A DNA stretch of 64,000 nucleotides from Flavobacterium laiguense (GCF_003097655.1 NZ_QCZH01000001.1:248001-312000), one strand, 5' to 3'; positions 1 to 7,744 are shown, numbered from the stretch's first letter. Program-made: numbers and translations. Notes: generated from the sequence alone by a model not told the origin.

Positions 1-59
1 ACTAATCCCCCTATAGAGAAGTCCTAAAAAATGGGGCACTCAGTCAACACAAACTAAAC

Positions 60-108
60 AAGAAAAGCCCCGAAACTAATCAAGTTCACACTAATTAAGG
101 GCTTTTCT
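60..108 (-). terminator. Long imperfect hairpin downstream of the 163-1017 gene
   Basis: Positions 61-70 pair perfectly with 99-108 (AGAAAAGCCC/GGGCTTTTCT). A further 6 bp stem (AAACTA/TAGTTT) lies outside a 4-nt internal loop. On the minus strand it follows the stop codon of the 163-1017 gene. The 28-nt loop and lack of a clean T-run make it an unusual terminator. It may instead be part of the repeat structure bracketing that gene. Confidence 0.45.
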
Positions 109-162
109 CGCCTAGTTTGCTAAGTGTTATAGGCAGTTATTTTAAGAATAATATTTTTATAT

Positions 163-1017
163 TTAAATTGAATTCGTCTTACTTTCCAATATGATATATT
201 GCTGATTTATTGGATCATCAATTCGAATGGTTAGTGAATATTTTTTTTTAATTCCTGTAAGTTGGTCCAAATATATTCCATCAAAATGGAAAAATATCTG
301 GTTTTCTTTGTTATTTATTACCTCAATGTCAAAAGCTGTCAATGGAGTTAACCTTTTTGCCATTCCAGTCATCCAAATTTCTTTAGTAACAAATCCAGAT
401 ACATTACTTGTAAAAAATGGATTCTCTAATTCTGTTTTTCGTTCATTGCTTATGTAAACTACATTTGATGATTTTATAAGTTCAGCTGTGTATGTTCCTG
501 GGTTTGTGATACGGTAGCTTATTTGAATATTTTTTCCGATTTTTAGACTGTCAATTACGCGTATCTGATCAATTGACAAGAATGCTCGATTCAAAGTTAG
601 AAATTGTTCTTTATCTTGGCTCATAGCTTTCAGTTGAGCACTAACAGATTGTTTTGATAAATTCATACTTTCTCTATTTAAAGAATCTGAGGATATATTA
701 CTTTCTCTAGTGAATTTTAAAAGAGTTTTATTAATTCCATTTGCACGTTTTGATTCATTATTTGCTTCCCTCGCTATTGTATTTGCATCTACACTTTGGT
801 TAATTGCTTTGTTAGACATAGCATTTGCCTCAACTGTCTTATTGTAAAGCATATATGTAAAGAAGGCTAAGATTATATTAATTATGAATCCACAACCAGC
901 AATTAAGTTTGCCATATGTGCAGAATCAGTTAATATTTGAAGTAAACCTCTTCGTTGTGTAGTACTTATTAATTGAGGTTCCTGATATAAAATCGGATCT
1001 TCAGTTGCGTCGTTCAT
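163..1017 (-). CDS. Hypothetical membrane-anchored coiled-coil protein
   Basis: I do not recognise a family. The 284-residue product has a polar N-terminus and one clear transmembrane segment at about residues 38-58 (start GFIINIILAFFTYML). It continues into a long Asn/Ser-rich heptad-like helical stretch at about 60-135 (SNKAINQSV, NNESKRANGINK) and a predicted beta-rich C-terminal half of about 140 residues. There is no cleavable signal peptide, so it is probably anchored with the helical stalk outside or at the membrane face. It stands alone: it has no operon partner, and both sides carry inverted copies of a GTTATAGGCA motif (near 126-134 and 1049-1060) that make it look like a self-contained cassette. 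The first ATG of the frame is used; an A-rich stretch precedes it. Function unknown. Confidence 0.75.
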   Translation of the reverse strand: MNDATEDPILYQEPQLISTTQRRGLLQILTDSAHMANLIAGCGFIINIILAFFTYMLYNKTVEANAMSNKAINQSVDANTIAREANNESKRANGINKTLLKFTRESNISSDSLNRESMNLSKQSVSAQLKAMSQDKEQFLTLNRAFLSIDQIRVIDSLKIGKNIQISYRITNPGTYTAELIKSSNVVYISNERKTELENPFFTSNVSGFVTKEIWMTGMAKRLTPLTAFDIEVINNKENQIFFHFDGIYLDQLTGIKKKYSLTIRIDDPINQQYIILESKTNSI

Positions 1018-1231
1018 AATTGTGTTATATTTCTGATTCTGTGGGTTAATTGCCTATAACTTGTATATACACACTACTAAGTATCGTAAATCTACCCCCC
1101 ATAACCTTCGTGTATTGTTCCCAAATATATTGAATAATACTTACAATTCCCTGAAAGTTTTTTGAATGTGTGATTTTTCTTTTGGTCTTGAAAGAACATA
1201 AATCTCTCGTTTTCCTTGAAGTTGTGGTGTT

Positions 1232-1347
1232 CGCGAAAGGGATAGACGGAAGCTACCGAAGTAGCCCAGATAGCCCGACCGCATTATAGAAAGGGAGCAA
1301 ATAAGCGATACCTAAAGTAGCTCCCTTTTTATAATGGGGTTTCGCCC
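1232..1347 (-). ncRNA. Structured intergenic element, copy 1 (homologous to 49584-49697)
   Basis: Read on the minus strand it begins GGGCGAAACCCC and ends near CTATCCCTTTCGCG. It has a 17-bp stem (1320-1336 with 1282-1298, one G-U) closing a 21-nt loop, then a 5-bp hairpin with a 4-nt loop at 1252-1265. The second copy at 49584-49697 shows the same stem and loop lengths, and 15 of 21 loop positions are identical, while the stem sequence differs with pairing kept. That is seen directly. Whether it is transcribed RNA or a DNA-level repeat is unknown; no Rfam name is asserted. Confidence 0.55.
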
Positions 1348-1381
1348 AAATGCTGTTGGAACTGAATTTTATGGGCACAAA

Positions 1382-1417
1382 AAAATGCCTTTAATCTTTA
1401 CAGAAAAAAGGCATTTT
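1382..1417 (-). terminator. Rho-independent terminator of gdhA
   Basis: An 11-bp perfect stem (AAAATGCCTTT at 1382-1392 with 1407-1417) lies downstream of the gdhA stop and is followed on the minus strand by a run of T. Confidence 0.8.
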
Positions 1418-1483
1418 ATATTATTTATGAATACTACATCTTAAATCGTTAATCAACAATCTAAAATCTGCAATCTAAAATGA

Positions 1484-2827
1484 TTATACTACTCCTTGAG
1501 CAAGCATAGCATCGGCAACTTTTACAAATCCTGCGATGTTGGCTCCTCTTACGTAGTCTACATAACCAGTTGCATCAGTACCATATTTCACACATGAAGC
1601 GTGGATATCTTTCATGATTACTTTTAATCTTTCGTCAACTTCTTCTGAACTCCAGCTTAAACGCAATGAGTTTTGAGACATTTCAAGTCCTGAAGTTGCT
1701 ACTCCACCAGCATTTGAAGCTTTTCCTGGAGCGAATAAAATTTTAGCTTTTTGGAAAACATGAACCGCTTCTGGTGTAGAAGGCATGTTTGCACCTTCGG
1801 CAACACAGATACATCCGTTGGCAACAAGCACTTTTGCTTCGTCTTCGTTCAACTCATTTTGAGTTGCACAAGGCAAGGCTACATCACATTTTACTTCCCA
1901 TGGACGTTTTCCTGCTACGAATTTTGCATTTGGATATTTAGTAACGTATTCGCTAATTCTTCCTCTTTGCTCATTTTTAATTTCCATTACATATGCCAAT
2001 TTCTCAGCATCAATTCCATCAGCATCGTAGATATATCCAGCAGAATCAGATAAAGTAACTACTTTACCTCCTAGTTGAGTTGCTTTTTCAGCAGCATATT
2101 GCGCTACGTTTCCAGATCCAGAGATTACTACTGTTTTACCAGTAAAGCTTTCCCCTTTGGTAGCCAACATACTTTGTGCAAAATATACATCACCGTATCC
2201 TGTAGCTTCTGGACGGATTAATGATCCTCCAAAAGAAATTCCTTTACCGGTTAAAACTCCAGTAAATTCGTTTCTTAATCTTTTATATTGACCGTACATA
2301 TACCCTACTTCTCTTCCTCCTACACCAATGTCTCCAGCAGGTACATCCGTATCAGCACCAATATGTTTCGACAATTCTGTCATAAAGGCTTGACAAAAAC
2401 GCATTACTTCGTTATCTGATTTTCCTTTTGGATCAAAATCAGCTCCACCTTTTCCACCACCCATTGGCAATGTAGTCAAACTGTTTTTGAAAGTTTGTTC
2501 GAAAGCCAAGAATTTTAATATGCTTAGATTTACTGAAGGATGGAAACGAATTCCTCCTTTATATGGTCCGATAGCCGAATTCATTTGAATACGGTATCCT
2601 CTATTAACTTGTGTGTCTCCTTTATCATCTACCCAAACTACTCGGAACATAATGATACGATCTGACTCGACCATTCTCTCCAAAATCATTTTGTTTTGGT
2701 ATTTTTTGTTTTCTTCGATGAAAGGAATTACTGTTTCAGCAACTTCCACAACAGCTTGCATAAATTCCGGCTCGTTCGGATTTTTTTTGGCAACCAATTC
2801 GATAAAATTTGTAATACTTTGTGACAT
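1484..2827 (-). CDS. gdhA: NADP-specific glutamate dehydrogenase
   Basis: Catalyses reductive amination of 2-oxoglutarate with ammonium to glutamate, the low-affinity ammonium assimilation route, in the cytosol. The 447 residues match the hexameric bacterial GdhA family in length. Visible hallmarks are the substrate-binding region GPYKGGIRFHP (about 87-97, with K90), K114, and the catalytic-lysine motif PMGGGKGGADFDP with K126. The dinucleotide-binding half follows, with GSGNVAQYAAEKA (about 237-249). It is a single-gene unit with a strong terminator downstream and a TATCTTTG-type promoter element upstream. The leader carries a 12-bp palindrome GAAAACGTTTTC just before the start, which looks like a repressor operator. 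The adjacent plus-strand gene is divergent. Cofactor choice (NADP rather than NAD) is inferred from family likeness. Confidence 0.95.
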   Translation of the reverse strand: MSQSITNFIELVAKKNPNEPEFMQAVVEVAETVIPFIEENKKYQNKMILERMVESDRIIMFRVVWVDDKGDTQVNRGYRIQMNSAIGPYKGGIRFHPSVNLSILKFLAFEQTFKNSLTTLPMGGGKGGADFDPKGKSDNEVMRFCQAFMTELSKHIGADTDVPAGDIGVGGREVGYMYGQYKRLRNEFTGVLTGKGISFGGSLIRPEATGYGDVYFAQSMLATKGESFTGKTVVISGSGNVAQYAAEKATQLGGKVVTLSDSAGYIYDADGIDAEKLAYVMEIKNEQRGRISEYVTKYPNAKFVAGKRPWEVKCDVALPCATQNELNEDEAKVLVANGCICVAEGANMPSTPEAVHVFQKAKILFAPGKASNAGGVATSGLEMSQNSLRLSWSSEEVDERLKVIMKDIHASCVKYGTDATGYVDYVRGANIAGFVKVADAMLAQGVV

Positions 2828-2841
2828 GATTATTAAATTAT

Positions 2842-2863
2842 CAACGTTTTAAGAAAACGTTTT
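2842..2863. promoter_or_regulatory. LacI/CRE-like palindrome in the gdhA leader
   Basis: GAAAACGTTTTC at 2852-2863 is a perfect 12-bp palindrome. It overlaps a second symmetric pair, AACGTTTT (2842-2849) and AAAACGTT (2853-2860). It lies 15-36 bp upstream of the gdhA start and downstream of the likely -7 element, a position suited to repression. The central ACGT with A/T flanks resembles LacI/CcpA-family sites. The regulator is not in the window. Confidence 0.4.
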
Positions 2864-2874
2864 CGTTAGATCAG

Positions 2875-2883
2875 ACAAAGATA
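2875..2883 (-). promoter_or_regulatory. Candidate -7 promoter element for gdhA
   Basis: On the minus strand the sequence reads TATCTTTG, the common Flavobacterium form of the Bacteroidota -7 consensus TAnnTTTG, about 50 bp before the gdhA start. No convincing -33 TTTG was located. Confidence 0.4.
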
Positions 2884-3076
2884 CATTTTATGCGACTATT
2901 TAAGGCTTCTTTTTTTACAATAATAATCGAATTGTCTTTTTATTAGTTATAAATTACGAATTAAGCTCATAAAATAGTATTTTTAGAATAATCCTTGCAT
3001 TTTTTACAATAAATACTGTATTACAGGCTGTTTTTTATTTCATCCATATCATCATTTCAGTGATCTTTGTTTTTCT

Positions 3077-3084
3077 TATATTTG
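3077..3084 (+). promoter_or_regulatory. Candidate -7 promoter element
   Basis: TATATTTG matches TAnnTTTG and lies 28 bp before the ATG at 3112. A -33 element at the right distance is not obvious. Confidence 0.4.
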
Positions 3085-3111
3085 TAGTGTATTGAAAATC
3101 CCCCTTCTACA

Positions 3112-3903
3112 ATGATCAACCCAAAAACAATCATCTCAGTACTGTTAATAGGATTGTCCAGTAGCGCTTTTTCGCAATCTGGGATTTCACATGAAATAGG
3201 GGTGATTGCCGGACCATTGGAATTTCGATCTGATTATGGCGAAAGAAATAACCAAAGAACAAATACAAGAAACGTAGGGTATGCTTTTGGTATTATTGAT
3301 TATTTAACTTTTTCTTACCGTAACAACCTGAATCCCTATTTTAGCGAGCATTTTAGAGTACGAGCTGAGCTCTCCTATAGCAAAACCGATTTGCATCATT
3401 ACGGAAAATGGGTGGACAATGACAGGAATACCTTAGGGGTTAGACAACTTAGAGCTATGTATGGCTCCACTCAACTTATAAATTTTGGACCACAATTAGA
3501 ATTTTCTCCATTAAACATACACCGGTTCGAAAGATCAAATCACGCTTTTGGCCCCTACATAGGTGTTGGAGCCCAAGTTAGCTATTATACAGCCACGGCA
3601 GGCACGACCATGGGAGAACTCGGAAATCCCCTAACTACCTTTGCAAAATACTTAGTCCCTTCTGATGGTCATCCTCACGGATATTCTAATGAAAGTAAGA
3701 TTGTTTTTTCTGGAATTATAAATCTAGGGACACGCTATAAATTAAACCCATTGTCGGATTTACTATTGAATGTACAGGCGCAATATTTTAACTCCGATTG
3801 GGTTGATGGACTGAATCCAAATAAAGACACCTTCAAAGAGAATAAAGATTATGATTCTACAGTATGGATCGCTTTAGGATACATTTATTATCTAGACGAT
3901 TAA
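3112..3903 (+). CDS. Hypothetical secreted/outer-membrane beta-rich protein
   Basis: A 263-residue protein with a clear Sec signal peptide (about residues 1-21, ending SSSAFSQ). The mature part has alternating aromatic/polar strands and glycine pairs (SHEIGVIAGPLEFR, AFGPYIGVGAQVSYY, IALGYIYYLDD at the C-terminus), typical of small outer-membrane beta-barrels in Flavobacteria. The final residues carry the alternating hydrophobic pattern expected of a last barrel strand. The gene is divergent from gdhA, has its own TATATTTG promoter element and ends in a strong terminator, so it is monocistronic. It resembles a lineage-restricted flavobacterial family without known function. No enzyme motif is visible. 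Confidence 0.8.
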   Translation: MINPKTIISVLLIGLSSSAFSQSGISHEIGVIAGPLEFRSDYGERNNQRTNTRNVGYAFGIIDYLTFSYRNNLNPYFSEHFRVRAELSYSKTDLHHYGKWVDNDRNTLGVRQLRAMYGSTQLINFGPQLEFSPLNIHRFERSNHAFGPYIGVGAQVSYYTATAGTTMGELGNPLTTFAKYLVPSDGHPHGYSNESKIVFSGIINLGTRYKLNPLSDLLLNVQAQYFNSDWVDGLNPNKDTFKENKDYDSTVWIALGYIYYLDD

Positions 3904-3920
3904 GAATCTATGATTTAAAT

Positions 3921-3957
3921 AAAAAGCCAATTCTATATTAAGAAGAATTGGCTTTTT
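3921..3957. terminator. Bidirectional terminator between convergent genes
   Basis: A perfect 14-bp stem (AAAAAGCCAATTCT at 3921-3934 with 3944-3957) and a 9-nt loop, flanked by A and T runs, so it can serve the gene ending at 3903 and possibly the convergent gene ending at 4017. Just beyond it lies a short CTCACCCCAGCCCTCTCC stretch (from 3960), a sequence often repeated between genes in this group. Confidence 0.85.
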
Positions 3958-4016
3958 ATCCTCACCCCAGCCCTCTCCAAAGGAGAAGGAGAAAATTGGA
4001 ATATTATTTTTAATTT

Positions 4017-5162
4017 CTATGCTAATGCTTGGATCAGATCGGCAATCAAGTCTTCGGCATCTTCTATACCTACACTCAAACGCACTAAATCATCGGTGAT
4101 CCCGATTTCTTTTCTTTTGTCTTCAGGAATGGATGCGTGTGTCATCAAAGCAGGATGATTGGCCAATGATTCCACGCCTCCAAGGGATTCGGCCAGCGTA
4201 AACACATTTAGTCTTTCCAGAAAATCTACAGCTTCTTCTTTTTTACCAGACACAAATGTAAAAGAAACCATTCCTCCAAAACCGCTCATTTGCTTTTTGG
4301 CAATTTCATGATAGGGATGACTCGGTAATCCCGGATAATAAACGGTTTTTATTTTAGGGTGATTGCTTAAAAATTCGACTACTTTGGCACCGTTCTCGCA
4401 ATGTCTTTGTACTCGCAAATGCAACGTTTTTATTCCTCTTAGCACCAAAAAACTATCCATTGGCCCCAAAGTCGCTCCAGTAGCAAATTGTTGAAAATGC
4501 AATTGATCTCCCAAAGCTTCGTCTTTTACAATCAAAGCTCCCGCAATGACATCAGAGTGTCCACCCAAATATTTGGTCGCCGAGTGCATCACGATATCCG
4601 CCCCTAAATCTAAGGGTTTTTGCAAATAAGGCGTTGCAAAGGTATTGTCGACTGCAAAAAGAATCTTTTTCTCTTGGGTAATTTTGGCAATTTCTTGAAT
4701 GTCGGCCAACTTCATCAATGGATTCGTCGGTGTTTCAACCCAAACCAATTTGGTGTTTTCATTAATTAACGACTTGAATTTCTCCAAATCATTCATGTCC
4801 ACAAAATGGAATTTTATTCCGCTGTCCTTATATATTCGGGTAAACATTCTGTAGGTTCCACCATACAAATCGTCCATCGCAATGATTTCGTCACCCGCTT
4901 TAAAAGATCTCAAAATACAATCGGTTGCTGCTAGTCCTGAGGAAAAAGCCAAACCTCTAGTTCCGTTTTCGATACTCGCCAACGCATTTTCGAGAGCAGA
5001 TCGTGTTGGGTTTGCAGCCCTACTGTATTCGTAGTCTGGATTTAACGGTTTCCCCGGACTGGTTTGAATAAATGTAGACGTTTGATATACCGGCGGCATT
5101 ACTGCCCCAGTGCTAGGATCGTGGTGTTGTCCTCCGTGAATGACTTTAGTATTGAATTTCAT
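4017..5162 (-). CDS. Cystathionine gamma-synthase/lyase-family PLP enzyme
   Basis: A trans-sulfuration enzyme of the Cys/Met-metabolism PLP family, acting in the cytosol on homoserine esters, cystathionine or a related thioether. The 381 residues fit the family. Visible motifs are YEYSRAANPTRSALE (about 45-59, phosphate-binding Tyr and Arg from the partner subunit), the SSGLAAT stretch (74-80), VDNTFATPYLQKPLDLGAD (about 171-189) and the PLP lysine K197 in HSATKYLGGHSD. The C-terminal SLGGVESLANHPALMTHASIP segment is typical of gamma-synthases/lyases. Sequence inspection does not separate synthase (metB-like) from gamma-lyase, so I leave the symbol blank. The next gene upstream (DinB-like) is 74 bp away and may be co-transcribed. 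Confidence 0.9.
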   Translation of the reverse strand: MKFNTKVIHGGQHHDPSTGAVMPPVYQTSTFIQTSPGKPLNPDYEYSRAANPTRSALENALASIENGTRGLAFSSGLAATDCILRSFKAGDEIIAMDDLYGGTYRMFTRIYKDSGIKFHFVDMNDLEKFKSLINENTKLVWVETPTNPLMKLADIQEIAKITQEKKILFAVDNTFATPYLQKPLDLGADIVMHSATKYLGGHSDVIAGALIVKDEALGDQLHFQQFATGATLGPMDSFLVLRGIKTLHLRVQRHCENGAKVVEFLSNHPKIKTVYYPGLPSHPYHEIAKKQMSGFGGMVSFTFVSGKKEEAVDFLERLNVFTLAESLGGVESLANHPALMTHASIPEDKRKEIGITDDLVRLSVGIEDAEDLIADLIQALA

Positions 5163-5236
5163 ATTATGCTTATTTTAAATTCTTTTTGTTCGCTTATCTA
5201 TTAAGCTCCTTTGTTTTTCCTAATCTGATGCAACTA

Positions 5237-5692
5237 TTACACAAACTTTCTAAGACTCATCATAATTCCAATATGAAGCCCTTCATGAAAGCTGTTAAAT
5301 TTGATCGCATCTTCAGTGTTTTTTAGGACAAATCCGGTTGAAGTTGGATATTCCTGAAAGTTTTTGAATTTATTATCGCTGTAATCCGCCTCGGTTTGGT
5401 CTATCGTTTTAAACAGCAATGCTTTGATTTCATCAACTTCTGATTGTGTAGCAATATGCTCCGGTTTAGTTCCTTTCATGTATTTTGCAATCATTTCATC
5501 AGATACCAATATCGGTAAACCAGATAATTTATGAACCAATAATTGCTGTACCACGATTATATGTCCAATATTCCAAATTAAATTATTACTGTAACCATCC
5601 GGAATTTTATTCAATTGCTCCAAGGTATAGTTCTCCAAAAATGGAGCTACCATTTTTCTACTGATTCTTGTAATGTCAAATGTTTGCTGCAT
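5237..5692 (-). CDS. DinB/YfiT-like four-helix protein
   Basis: A 151-residue protein with the DinB-like layout: an N-terminal helix (FDITRISRKMVAPFLENYTLEQLNKIP), a histidine in the second helix (WNIGHIIVVQQLLVHKL, about residues 40-56) and a C-terminal pair of histidines in FHEGLHIGIMMSLRK (about 135-149). Together these form the usual three-histidine metal site of this superfamily, which includes bacillithiol/mycothiol transferases and stress proteins. A specific substrate cannot be inferred. Cytosolic, no signal peptide. It is divergent from the ArsC-like gene at 5766, with a short shared upstream gap, and points towards the trans-sulfuration gene. Confidence 0.8.
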   Translation of the reverse strand: MQQTFDITRISRKMVAPFLENYTLEQLNKIPDGYSNNLIWNIGHIIVVQQLLVHKLSGLPILVSDEMIAKYMKGTKPEHIATQSEVDEIKALLFKTIDQTEADYSDNKFKNFQEYPTSTGFVLKNTEDAIKFNSFHEGLHIGIMMSLRKFV

Positions 5693-5765
5693 AATTTTAA
5701 ATTTTCGATAAAATTAAACATTTTAAGTGTCAAATGTTTTCCTTTGCATTTAGAAATTAAAAAAC

Positions 5766-6116
5766 ATGGACAAAATATACTATCTCGCTTCTTGCGATAC
5801 TTGCCGAAAAATTATAAAATCACTTCCAAAAGACCATGATCTGGCTTTTCACGACATCAAACAGGACCCTATCACGATTGAAGACCTGGAAGAAATGTAC
5901 CGCCTTTCCGGAAGCTACGAAGCTTTGTTTAGCAAAAAAGCGCAATTGTACAAGTCGATGGATCTTAAAAACAAATCCCTTACGGAGGATGACTACAAGA
6001 AATACATCTTGGAACATTATACTTTTTTGAGTCGTCCTGTTTTTATTATAAACGACAAAATATACATTGGCAATACGCAGCAAAATATGCTGCAGGTCAT
6101 GAAAGCTTTGGGGTAA
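5766..6116 (+). CDS. ArsC/Spx-family (YffB-like) thioredoxin-fold protein
   Basis: A 116-residue member of the arsenate reductase/Spx superfamily. The N-terminal redox motif CDTC is at residues 10-13 within YYLASCDTCRKIIKSL, followed by HDIKQDPITIEDLEEMYRLSG. The C-terminal half has SRPVFIINDKIYIGN in place of the canonical RP-(6)-G of ArsC, keeping the Arg-Pro. In Spx-like relatives a CxxC serves as a redox switch; in arsenate reductases the second cysteine is absent, so this protein is closer to Spx/YffB than to a true ArsC. No arsenic-resistance genes are nearby. Monocistronic, divergent from the DinB-like gene. Confidence 0.8.
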   Translation: MDKIYYLASCDTCRKIIKSLPKDHDLAFHDIKQDPITIEDLEEMYRLSGSYEALFSKKAQLYKSMDLKNKSLTEDDYKKYILEHYTFLSRPVFIINDKIYIGNTQQNMLQVMKALG

Positions 6117-6225
6117 CAAGTAAGAATTGATCTAGGGTTGAAACGAAATACTGAGACTGAACACTAAATTTCGACTGAACACCGACCACTTTTTTTCTTA
6201 TCTTTACACTCTAAATTTCAATGTC

Positions 6226-6459
6226 ATGAGTTTACAAATCATTCAAAACGAAAAAGGAAAACCTGCGGGAGTTTTTATTCCAATAAACGAATGGAAACAA
6301 ATGAAAGCAATGTATGAAAATCTGAAAATCTGGGAAGAACCAGAACAAACAGAAGAGGAAATTCTAAACAATATCCGACAAGCAGTCGAAGAAATGAAGC
6401 TGATAAAAGCGGGTAAACTAAAAGGAAGACCACTTCAAGAACTTCTAGATGAGTTATAA
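6226..6459 (+). CDS. Antitoxin, Phd/YefM-like (putative)
   Basis: A 77-residue acidic, charged protein. Its beginning, IIQNEKGKPAGVFIPINEWKQM, resembles the Phd/YefM-type fold where a short beta hairpin precedes an EW(x)QM helix. A Glu-rich C-terminal helix (EEPEQTEEEILNNIRQAVEEM) probably wraps the toxin. Its last 11 bp overlap the start of the downstream RelE-like gene, the typical translational coupling of antitoxin-toxin pairs. A TATCTTTA promoter-like element lies shortly upstream. The N-terminal DNA-binding part is short, so autoregulation is inferred, not seen. Confidence 0.7.
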   Translation: MSLQIIQNEKGKPAGVFIPINEWKQMKAMYENLKIWEEPEQTEEEILNNIRQAVEEMKLIKAGKLKGRPLQELLDEL

Positions 6460-6781
6460 AATAATAACCATCCCCTCCTTTGACAAAGAACTAAAATCAC
6501 TGTCAAAAAAACACAGGTCCATCAAAATAGATCTAGCACAACTTGGAAAACAGCTACTGGAAAACCCGAAAATGGGTAATGAAATTCTTCAAAATTGCTA
6601 TAAAATTAGAATGGCGATTTCTTCCAAAGGAAAAGGCAAAAGTGGCGGCGCAAGAGTAATTACCTATATTTACATTCAAGAAGAAACTGTTTATTTACTT
6701 TCTATTTACGATAAGTCAGAACACACTACAATTTCTGACGCTGTTATTCGAGAATTAATAAGCAGTTTAGATTCGGAATAA
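6449..6781 (+). CDS. RelE/ParE-superfamily toxin (putative)
   Basis: A 110-residue basic protein with RelE-like order: an N-terminal strand and helix (YKIITIPSFDKELKSLSKKHRSIKIDL), a central beta-hairpin with basic residues (CYKIRMAISSKGKGKSGGARVITYIY) and a last strand ETVYLLSIYDKSEH. The pattern GGARVITYI-YLLSIYDKSE matches the YafQ/HigB-like group of mRNA-cleaving RelE proteins. It overlaps the antitoxin gene by 11 bp. The antitoxin-first order and the size of both products support a type II toxin-antitoxin module. Target and cleavage activity are inference from the family. Confidence 0.75.
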   Translation: MSYKIITIPSFDKELKSLSKKHRSIKIDLAQLGKQLLENPKMGNEILQNCYKIRMAISSKGKGKSGGARVITYIYIQEETVYLLSIYDKSEHTTISDAVIRELISSLDSE

Positions 6782-6846
6782 AAAACTCTCATTCTAAACC
6801 TACAATAGAAAAGAGAAAAAAATCTAAAACAAAACCCCAAATTTTA

Positions 6847-7728
6847 ATGTCAAAAAGAAATCTAGCCTTAATTGGCGCAACCATCGTTTCCATAATTTAC
6901 GGAGTTACTTTTACCATTGCCAAAGATGTAATGCCAAAATACATTGATGCCTACGGATTTATTTTATTGCGCGCTGGAGGATCTATGCTTCTATTTTGGT
7001 TAGTATGGCTTTTTATGCCCAAAGAAAAAATTGCCCTCAATGATTTTCCTCGTATCATTGCCTCCGCTTTTTTTGGTGTGGCTTTTAATATGTTGACCTT
7101 TTTTAAGGGTTTGAGTTTGACATCCCCTATTTCTGCCGCTGTTATTATGGTAACAACGCCAATGATTGTTTTGGTGCTTTCGGCAATAATCATGAAAGAG
7201 CGCATGCACAAACGCAAAATTTTTGGAATTCTTCTTGGGTTGATAGGAACCGCTTTTCTAATTCTTTACGGAAAATCCATCGGGAGTGCCACAAATGCCG
7301 GATTGGGTAATTTCTTGGTTTTGGTCAATGCCATTTCCTATGGTTTTTACTTGATCATCGTCAAAAAACTGATGCATAAATACAATGCTTTCACCTTTGT
7401 GAAATGGATTTACTTATTTGGATTTCTTATGGTTTTGCCTTTTGGCTGGGGCCAATTTGCCGCAGTTGATTGGACTTTTGTACCAACGGACATTTACTGG
7501 AAAATAGCTTTTGTGGTGGTCATCTCGACTTTCTTGACCTATTTGCTAAATTTGCTTTCGATGAAAGAATTAAAACCAACCACCGTAGCTGTTTTTATCT
7601 ACTTACAGCCTTTGTTCGCCACTGTTTTTGCTATTGGTTTAGGCAAAGATGAATTGAGTTTAGTCAAAATTGGCTCGGCTATTTTGGTGTTTTCCGGAGT
7701 CTATTTGGTGACTCTGAAGAAGGAGTAA
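6847..7728 (+). CDS. EamA/DMT-family membrane transporter
   Basis: A 293-residue inner-membrane protein with about ten hydrophobic helices arranged as two EamA repeats (about residues 8-135 and 150-290). The end of the first repeat (GLSLTSPISAAVIMVTTPMIVLVLSAIIMKERM) and of the second (ELKPTTVAVFIYLQPLFATVFAIGLGKDEL) show the paired proline-containing helices and the charged loop typical of the drug/metabolite transporter superfamily. Substrate cannot be told from sequence; family members export amino acids, nucleosides or metabolites. It follows the toxin gene after 65 bp but probably has its own promoter. The MITE-like element at 7755-7956 lies directly downstream. Confidence 0.9.
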   Translation: MSKRNLALIGATIVSIIYGVTFTIAKDVMPKYIDAYGFILLRAGGSMLLFWLVWLFMPKEKIALNDFPRIIASAFFGVAFNMLTFFKGLSLTSPISAAVIMVTTPMIVLVLSAIIMKERMHKRKIFGILLGLIGTAFLILYGKSIGSATNAGLGNFLVLVNAISYGFYLIIVKKLMHKYNAFTFVKWIYLFGFLMVLPFGWGQFAAVDWTFVPTDIYWKIAFVVVISTFLTYLLNLLSMKELKPTTVAVFIYLQPLFATVFAIGLGKDELSLVKIGSAILVFSGVYLVTLKKE

Positions 7729-7744
7729 AACGGTATTATTTTAC

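Larger units (their letters stand above)
1018..1483. other. 466-bp gene-free gap: repeat end, structured element, terminator
   Basis: From left to right it holds the GCCTATAAC copy at 1051-1059 that mirrors the one beyond the neighbouring gene, then AT-rich sequence without ORFs, the structured element at 1232-1347, the gdhA terminator at 1382-1417, and a 31-bp dispersed repeat at 1438-1468 whose inverted copy lies at 9578-9608. I see no coding potential on either strand. Confidence 0.7.

Noticed and set aside
120..1062. Integron attC cassette
   Set aside because: The motif GTTATAGGC is two bases longer than the GTTRRRY core, no integrase is seen and there is only one cassette; kept only as a cassette-like finding.
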